From the NCBI GenBank assembly GCA_965644295.1, contig CBFFRP010000146.1:434001-498000 (forward strand): 64,000 nucleotides of DNA, given 5' to 3'. Below are positions 57,196 through 64,000 of the stretch, piece after piece (position 1 is the stretch's first letter; each line of letters begins with the position of its first letter). The position numbers and the translations under genes are program-made. Source of the stretch: Paraphysomonas bandaiensis. Taxonomy: Eukaryota > Chrysophyceae. The notes under the pieces were generated by a model, which did no database searches, had not been told where the DNA came from, and saw only the letters and a list, made by a program, of their open reading frames with translations.

Positions 57196-57418
57196 TTACT
57201 ATAAAAATAATGTCTAAATCTTATATGTTTTGTACAGCATCCTTGAATACATGTAATACAGAATACAGCATTTAACTTCTGTGTTTGTCACTAGCAGCCA
57301 TAAACCGAAAACTATAACGCCATACATACGTACTGTACATATTACACAAGACGTACATTGAGTGCAAGTATGTTATTGTTAAGTCGCTGAATTGACAAAG
57401 TAGTTATTATTACATGCC

Positions 57419-60034
57419 CTAATGCCATTTCTTCTTTGACAATCCGTTAGCTTTTGATTCAAGAGAGGATGACATTTGCTGTAAGTTAGTAGTCCTAAGC
57501 GTAACACAAAACGTGAGTTGAGAAGCAGGTATAGGGATAAGAAATACATGGTATTTAGTCGCTCCAGCTCTTTCTGTAATTCAGCCGTAGATGGAGGACT
57601 CGACGATGAATTTTCTCGACCTTTCATACCCTTATATCGCGCTGAAAAGTTCGACTTAGACCTTTTTGACGATGAAGTTGAATTGAAGTATTTAAACATT
57701 AAAAAAATTAGAACGCCACCAATAGTTAGGGGCCATTTTATCCACTCCATCTGTCAAATTGTAAGCGTACACAGGAATAAATAGGTTACCAAAGCACAAC
57801 CTCATCAGGTTCATCCATCGACTTCAAGAGGCTGAGATACACTACGATATGCCCAGAATCCGGAACAGCTGCTTGGATGTTGGCCTGACATACTATCGCG
57901 CTATCGTTACCTTGACCACCGTGACATTCCTCATCAATAACAGCAGGAGCATTGTTAAAAGCTGTCGATACGTAGACCTCAACTGGCCCCCGGTTAGTAA
58001 AATCTCTGTAGAAATCAAGCTAAATTAGTGTTTGTAAAGGGACAATGTGCCTACCTCAGGTAGCGTGGAGTTACGTCGAGCCACATGGACGACACCATTG
58101 TATTAAATCCTGAGATATTAGAGCACTCACCGGGCACTTCTGAGGCTATCACCATCGCGGCCTGATGAGCAATACTCGTTTAACTTGTTCATATTGATAC
58201 ATTGTAATAACCAATACATATTGCATCGTACACCTCAATCTCTACAAATATACCATTCACATACGGAAAATACACAGATGCTGTAATTCAAGTACACTAC
58301 CAATAGAACCATACCGTTCTGGATCTCTTCAGCTCAGATGTATTGAATAGAGTCATTGTGCATCCAGATGCTGTTATCATAGCGCCCCGAAGAGAAACTA
58401 AGGTATTCGGGTTCTGTAGCGCGCTTAAATACTCTGCTTCCTCCCCTCTATCAACAAGTAACATCACTCCACAACAACAGTGAGCATCATTAACGACCTG
58501 TGTGTCAATTTCTGAGAAGTTTGAACCCGCGTGAGCTCACAATGATATTCATTGTTTCTGCCACTCTGAACCTTGGTGTTGAACGTCAGGAGACTACCAC
58601 TCTCAGTCTTTGCAAGCACATATGTCATGGATTTCAAATCTATGGTGGCCTGAACAATGCGCTCACTGCCCCCCAAACATATACGTGGCGGCACGTATAA
58701 TCTGGCAATATGTAACATCGCAACTGCATGACCAACGGGAACAGCCATGATTTGCCCAATACGAGTCATTCTTCCTATTCCTCCTCTTTCACGGGGAGTG
58801 CAGCCTGTGTGTATGCCTTCCCGTTCCCCACTCACGCCAGTACGCCCCAACAAAGTACCGTTGTACGAGAAACCCGAAAACCGACACATCGAATCACCTT
58901 ACGCAAAATGAAGAGGAAAAGAAAACGGGCGAATGGGTTTTACCTATGTATATCCCCAGGCCCCGCTGGCTGCCCCTGTAGTAGAGATGCATTGCGGTCG
59001 CATGTGCTGGAGCCTCAGGTGACGCAATAGTAAAAGTCTCTACGCTCCGTACTGAAAATCTGTTAGCACATTGTAATAATAGCACGCATAAAATACCAGT
59101 CACACCGAACCCATGCGTAGCAGCTGAGCTTTCCTCCTCGCTAGTGACCGTCATTGCCAATACATGTATAGTCCCATCAAGAGATCCTGTACCAATCACT
59201 GGCCCCACCTCTGAAGTACATTATGTCCACTATAGAAAGAATTAATCGATACTACTAACCACTATCTCCTTCTACGTCAGATGCAACTATTTTGCTTCCT
59301 CCGTGGTACTGCGACAGATCATGTTGAACAATCTCCTCTCCGTGAAGAGAGTAAATGTGGAGTGTTCCTACCAATTCCAGTTGACACATAATGCTGATAA
59401 AGAATACAACAAAAAATAACCTGAGGTATCAATAGCAATAACAAGGGTGACAGTAATGGGCTCTGAAAACAAATTTTACTTTCATTTTGGCTTGAATATT
59501 CTACTTACTGGATGATGGTGATCTGGCGGCTTTAGTAGTCATCAAGTGAGTAGCAGCAATGGTGTAATTTGTCTATCGCAGACAGACAATTACTACCTTA
59601 TAATCTTCAACTATATACCACGTACCTGAATATTCATTCTTTCAACTAAATAATTCATCATGCCGTCTGGGTGATAACTGGGGAACACTTCGATATCTTT
59701 GTCCCTGGAATTGTGTCCGGAGTTGGGATGCGCCATTGTGCTGTATTCCGCACCATGGTTACTTTCACCGTCATAAGGCACTTCGGAAACACTGTGATGA
59801 CTTATGAATACTCATTTCACATATATGAATTGGACATGGCACATACCTCTCTCCTAATTTGGAGGTTTGCATTTTTCTGCGCGACTCCCTCAATCGATCT
59901 AGCTTCATTTGCTGAAGACGAATAAGTTCATCCAAAGAAGATATTTCATCATCTATCATCTCATCTTCGGTACTTAAACCAAACGATTGAGAGACGATGG
60001 CGATAATCAATACAAGACACAGCAGCAACCGCAT
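57419..60034 (-). CDS. Secretory-pathway type I membrane protein with WD/beta-propeller-like lumenal region
   Basis: Preferred model, 13 exons: 60034-59847, 59791-59626, 59572-59509, 59462-59421, 59367-59260, 59210-59097, 59051-58944, 58897-58572, 58497-58315, 58161-58055, 58005-57801, 57750-57508, 57478-57419; 637 aa. It starts with a signal peptide (MRLLLCLVLIIAIVSQSFG) and then a coiled coil (residues 25-60). Beta-propeller-like strands follow (PITVTLVIAIDTSGTLHIYS, VIGTGSLDGTIHVLAMTV, QATIDLKSMTYVLAKTESGS). A Cys-bearing domain precedes one C-terminal TM helix (WPLTIGGVLIFLMFKYF) and a basic Ser-rich tail. If the last intron is 57479-57507 (with a TACTAAC branch-site match) the protein ends in KKWH, a KKxx-type ER retrieval signal. 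Without it the frame ends at 57379. The 58162-58314 junction is uncertain and may hide another exon. The family is not recognised. Confidence 0.6.
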
Positions 60035-60600
60035 GACTGATAGATAGATACAATTACTGTACGAACCAGTCACAATACTCTCGCTTACTATCAGTCGATT
60101 GACAAAGCCTAGATTCACAGTTCCCTCTACACAGACTGGTGTCTCAAGAGATCAGTGCGCCAATGTAGTCTGTTTAAGCTCGAGTTATTATTAATCTCAT
60201 CATCTTGTCTACAGCTCACAACAATTCTTGAATTCTACTAAAAAGAGCGTGATATTCCAATGTGAAATCATAAATTACCTGGTTTTTGTGTAAACAACAC
60301 ATAAAATAAGTGTTTTTTGACAATTCCAGGGATTTTATCACATCAATATGTTAAATATTTTGTACCAAAAAAGGAAAGTAACTGATAGATAGCCATAGCT
60401 ATGGATGTACTGCATATATCTGTTAAGGTGTAGGTGGTGTTAAACATTATCGTTAACACATCACAGTACCGTGAGTAATTGTTTACAGGTCCTGTCGTGT
60501 GTGGCTGGCCATTTTCTCAATGTCATTGAAATGAAAATGCCTGTACTTTGACCCGCTAATTACATAATTACCAGCACAGCAGTAGTTCATAGGCCGCGAC
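60035..60600. promoter_or_regulatory. Divergent intergenic region
   Basis: A 566-bp gap between head-to-head genes (membrane protein on minus, coiled-coil protein on plus). It presumably holds both promoters. No specific motif is recognised. Confidence 0.4.
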
Positions 60601-62743
60601 ATGAACAAGATAGATGTTGCCGCTGAAATTGAAAAACGAAAAATGCGAGATAAGCTTGACAATTATCGTATATTTACAAGTGTTACAAATGAAGCAAGAT
60701 TAGAAACATTGAGTCGCATTCAGAAGTTTAAAGAAGAACACAAGTCACAATTCGCATCCGATGCTAAGCCGAAGTATCTGTCTGACCTTGAACATGATAG
60801 CAGCATTGTACGCGAGTTGGAAGACATACTTCATCGTGCAATTCCGAGTGATCAATCTCTCAATAGTTACACGAAGGTACTTTAGTCATATAACATATTT
60901 CCCATAAATCTATTTCAGACAATGCACGCTTCCGCATCTGCACCGAATTTTAGAGAAAAGTCACATCTCAAGAAGAACAACTCAGAAGGAACACGTAAGC
61001 GCATTAAAAAACGTAGTGAAAGTAAGATTTTGGCCCCTATTGAGCAGAGGTACGGCAACATAACAGAAACTTGGCACAAGGGTCCTGTCGATATCCCAAA
61101 GGTAAGTGTGCAGCTGTGCACATTGTGTGCTATGTATTGAAATTATTTAGGACCGCTACTTTGATCTCAACGACAAGCGTATATATGGGTCCTGCAGAGG
61201 TGCGTGGTCACTGAAGTGTGGGTTGTATTAGTCATACATGTATAGATCCGCGGGGACGGCAGCTGAAGCAGCAGACTATGTGCCTCATGAATAGCATGCA
61301 GATGATGAGTCGGCACGCGAGGATCAACGACACATGCAGAAAAAGAGTTGTAGCTGCATCACAAGAGGCTGGAGAAGACCACGTCATGGGGGTAGGTCTT
61401 ATAGGTGTTTGTTTCGACCTACTTACTGTTTGCCCAGAGTTTGGATCAATATGTCAGCTCAGACTCCACAGGGGAGCCAGGACAGGGTACCGCTATATTA
61501 GAGGCTGCTCTATCCCGTGTGAGGTTTTACCGACGGAAGGCACGTCGGAAGCCGAATTCTCGTATTGACGAGTGCTGGACTGTGCTTGGTGCCCCCCCTT
61601 CCTCAAAGATAGGGTTTAAGCTTTTGGCTGAGGCATCGGATAGGTCTTCTCTTCTGTCAAATGTCCCTTCTCAAGCCGGGGCTGACATGGAGTGGGGAAC
61701 AAGTGGTACTATCATCAGCCAGCTGGAGACCCTCTGTGATATGGCGCACGCGATAGATCTCCTTCATGTGCTGTTGAAGCTCTGGAGAGATGTGTGTGCG
61801 ACTCACCTGTTATCTATTTGTCTGACTGGGCCCTACACAGATGGATCTGTCTCAAATGTTCGCCTCGAACGAGCTTCTTCATCCACTTACTGATTTACTT
61901 AGAGCAATTGGTGTGAAACGGGCAGCTAAGAAATCTGGAACGGTAGATTGTTGACTATATCGTGATGTTTGTGATTTACTCTATATCGATACAGGAAATG
62001 TCGGATTGGCTACAGCGAGTTTTGGATGTGAGTTGGTGTATGTGTGCATTTCGGAAAGTATCTTACTGTTGTGTTAGAAAACCTGGAGCTTGTGCCAACA
62101 GCAGATATTTAACTGGAAGATGCTGTGCTCCAAGAACCCTGATCCCCACTTTCTGCAGTTTTTTAACAAAATTGAGGAGGTTATTGTTGAGCATTTTTGC
62201 TGGTGTAATGTTAATATGCATACTTATCAGACTCTCTACAATATGGTAAACTGTATAGCTATTGATGAAGCAAAGGCACAGGCCGAAGAAGAAGATCGAA
62301 AGCGGAAGGAGGAGGAGGAAGAAGAGAAGGCAAGGCAGATTGAGGAAGAAGATAGGCTAGCATTCGAGAACATGAGTATGTGGAGTAGCATAAACATTCA
62401 TACTGGAGAGGTCATGTCAGGCGATGGTTCGCTGATGGCAATGAGAGAGAGAAGAAAGAGCGGACTACTAAATGAAAATGATGCTTCGACCCTCACCGAA
62501 AGTTCGAAAGAGGATAATACTACTCGTAATACTGATGATGATAGTGATGGTCCTACGTTGCGTGAACTGGAACAGCAGCAGAAGCTAATGTCGAATCCAC
62601 GTTTTAAGAAATCTACTAAGGCCATTCAGAGACTATGTCCTATTACTGAAGTGCTCGATATAACGCAGCTGGCTCGGTATCATTGTCAAAAGCCGAATAA
62701 GGCTTTGCAGAGTAGATTAGAAGAAATTCGACAGAATAATTGA
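60601..62743 (+). CDS. Coiled-coil hypothetical protein, 602 aa
   Basis: Eight exons: 60601-60876, 60919-61101, 61151-61199, 61246-61391, 61438-61791, 61841-61942, 61995-62027 (33-nt microexon) and 62078-62743; introns 42-50 nt. The family is not recognised. Residues 1-92 are charged and helical. Residues 93-155 are Lys/Ser-rich (KKNNSEGTRKRIKKRSESKI). The middle (about 165-385) is helical and includes YRRKARRKPNSRIDECWTVL. Residues 430-490 contain a long Glu/Lys coiled coil (AKAQAEEEDRKRKEEEEEEK). The tail has TLRELEQQQKLMSNPRFKKS. The frame is kept through eight exons, so the gene is real. The make-up resembles cytoskeletal or axonemal proteins but no domain can be named. Confidence 0.7.
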
Positions 62744-63251
62744 TGTTGTAGTGTTTCTTTGCTTGGTGTACTTTGAAGTACTGATTTATGCGCCATATCA
62801 CTAGCGCATATCTATGAGTGCGACACATGTGTATACAATATCTTAGCCCAAATGTATGTGGTAGGTATGTAGGTATAGTTATCCCTGAAGCTGTCGTTAT
62901 GGTAGATACGTATGCTCGATAAACTAACCGTGGGTATGTAATATCTCGGCAGGGACACTTTCGATGGATTCGTTGTCGGTATGTAACGGTAAATAGTCTC
63001 CTTATATGGCGTGATAAATAGATAAATAGCGATGGTGTGATTGATATTTAGACTAACTACTGCAACATCTACATGCAAAATATTGAAATCTACAACACTA
63101 ATTTTTTCGAAAGCAAAAATTAAAAATAAAGTAAAAAAATCACGTCAGACAAGTTATACATATAGCGACGAAATACCAAGCAAAATTCGATTGTGGTTAT
63201 ATATCGTAATAGTGCAATGTGATTCACTGCACTAGCACACAGAATTTTCTC
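62744..63251. other. Convergent intergenic region, nothing recognised
   Basis: Between the 3' ends of the coiled-coil gene (+) and the Ser-rich gene (-). AT-rich with GGTATGTA-like repeats near 62865-62990. No gene. Confidence 0.45.
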
Positions 63252-63977
63252 TCATATAGACCTGAAGTCTGATGGCAGACCATCTCCCTCAGCCATCCAT
63301 AGTGGGCATTGATCCACCCCAGTTGTGCTGACCTCGCTGAGTGGTGTGACATACGTGAGCTGACTAGAAGTGGTTTGGGTGTGTTGAGGGAATGACGAAG
63401 GTACAGAAGAAGTCTGAGAAACAGATCGACCTACACACACACGGAGATCGCTAATGTCGCTCAAAGGAGACTCTCCCTCTGAAGAAGAGAGCTTATGCTT
63501 TGCAAAGCACAGCTCTTCTGATCCCTCACCCTCGTACTCATAAGGAAATTCACAAAAAGCCCTTACATGATGATGGAAGCTAGACATTGAGGGAGACTCT
63601 TGAATCCTGAACATTAGATACGTTGAAACTAATCGCAGTACCAAACACATTGATCACCACAAACAAGTTCATCAAGCACAACATCATAGAGGCGAATTCT
63701 TACGGGTTTCTAATAAGCTCCCATGGTATTCTCGATGATATGGTAGGTAGTGCATCTAGCTTTGGCTCTAGGTCCGGTGTAGGCTGTATGTCACACCTTA
63801 CCTGAAAATCAGAGAGCAGACAGTAAATGTGAGCAACACACGTAATGAACGCACCACAGACACTGTCTTCTGAAGAAGAGGTCGTTCAACTGGCTGAAGT
63901 TCTTGCGACGTATTTAATTTGTAAGGATGAGTGTGAGTAAATGGAGAGCCAGATGGGAGAGTGCTGTAATCGCACAT
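63252..63977 (-). CDS. Small Ser/Thr-rich hypothetical protein, possibly 5'-partial
   Basis: Three exons: 63977-63855, 63801-63704, 63606-63252; introns 53 and 97 nt; 191 aa if the ATG at 63977 is the start. Only 23 nt of sequence lie upstream in the window, so further 5' exons cannot be excluded. No domain is recognised. There is a Ser/Thr-rich, phosphorylation-prone region (KLSSSEGESPLSDISDLRVC, SVSQTSSVPSSFPQHTQTTS) and no membrane helix. Two clean splice junctions that restore the frame support a real gene. Confidence 0.5.
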
Positions 63978-64000
63978 CCTTGCCTGTACTCCCGAGTGAA

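Noticed and set aside
63041-63235. 64-aa plus-strand frame
   Set aside because: Lys/Asn/Ile-rich translation of AT-rich sequence, with no supporting motif.
1-64000. CRISPR arrays, operons, riboswitches or prokaryotic promoters
   Set aside because: None seen. The window is clearly eukaryotic, with spliceosomal introns throughout.

Overview
This window comes from a nuclear genome of a protist. Spliceosomal GT-AG introns, mostly 42-70 nt, occur in nearly every gene. TAA, TAG and TGA all act as stops. The DNA is AT-leaning with long AT-rich intergenic stretches. There are no operons and no prokaryotic signals. The gene set (a p25-alpha/TPPP-like protein, a two-pore-type channel, a CRT-like transporter, a multi-SPRY HECT ligase, a formin with WASHC3-like repeats, a Crypton) suggests a flagellated protist, perhaps of the stramenopile-alveolate-rhizaria group. 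I cannot name the species.

Layout. 0.2-5.5 kb: an MFS transporter (+) and an N-myristoylation-motif, IQ- and p25-alpha-like protein (-), separated by dispersed repeat copies. 5.9-10.35 kb: a complete-looking pogo/Tc1-type DNA transposon of 4.4 kb with 25-bp terminal inverted repeats flanked by TA and a spliced 821-aa DDE transposase. 10.6-18.5 kb: a two-pore-type cation channel (+), a 14-exon TTC4/Cns1 co-chaperone (-) and, divergently, a probably mitochondrial alpha/beta hydrolase (+). 18.9-22.4 kb: a repeat-rich island with three copies of the dispersed repeat, decayed Ty1/copia pol and gag fragments and a 163-bp tandem duplication. 22.9-40.1 kb: one gene of 17 kb encoding a 5,673-aa HECT-type E3 ubiquitin ligase with several SPRY domains, diverging from a CRT-like transporter (+, 40.8-42.2 kb). 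42.2-50.1 kb: a gene-poor stretch holding the Brix-domain ribosome biogenesis factor PPAN/SSF1 (-), decayed sequence and an unrecognised 340-aa protein (-). 50.0-52.3 kb: a Crypton-like tyrosine-recombinase element. 52.6-56.4 kb: a 15-exon formin (+). 57.4-64 kb: a secretory-pathway beta-propeller-like membrane protein (-), a 602-aa coiled-coil protein (+) and a small serine-rich protein (-) at the right edge.

Exon models were built by hand from reading-frame continuity and GT-AG sites. In every complete model the summed exon length is a multiple of three. The genes are independent housekeeping or signalling genes, not a cluster. The most interesting biology is the giant SPRY-HECT ligase, the exon-pair-duplicated WASHC3-like repeats in front of the formin FH2 domain, and the two intact-looking mobile elements.
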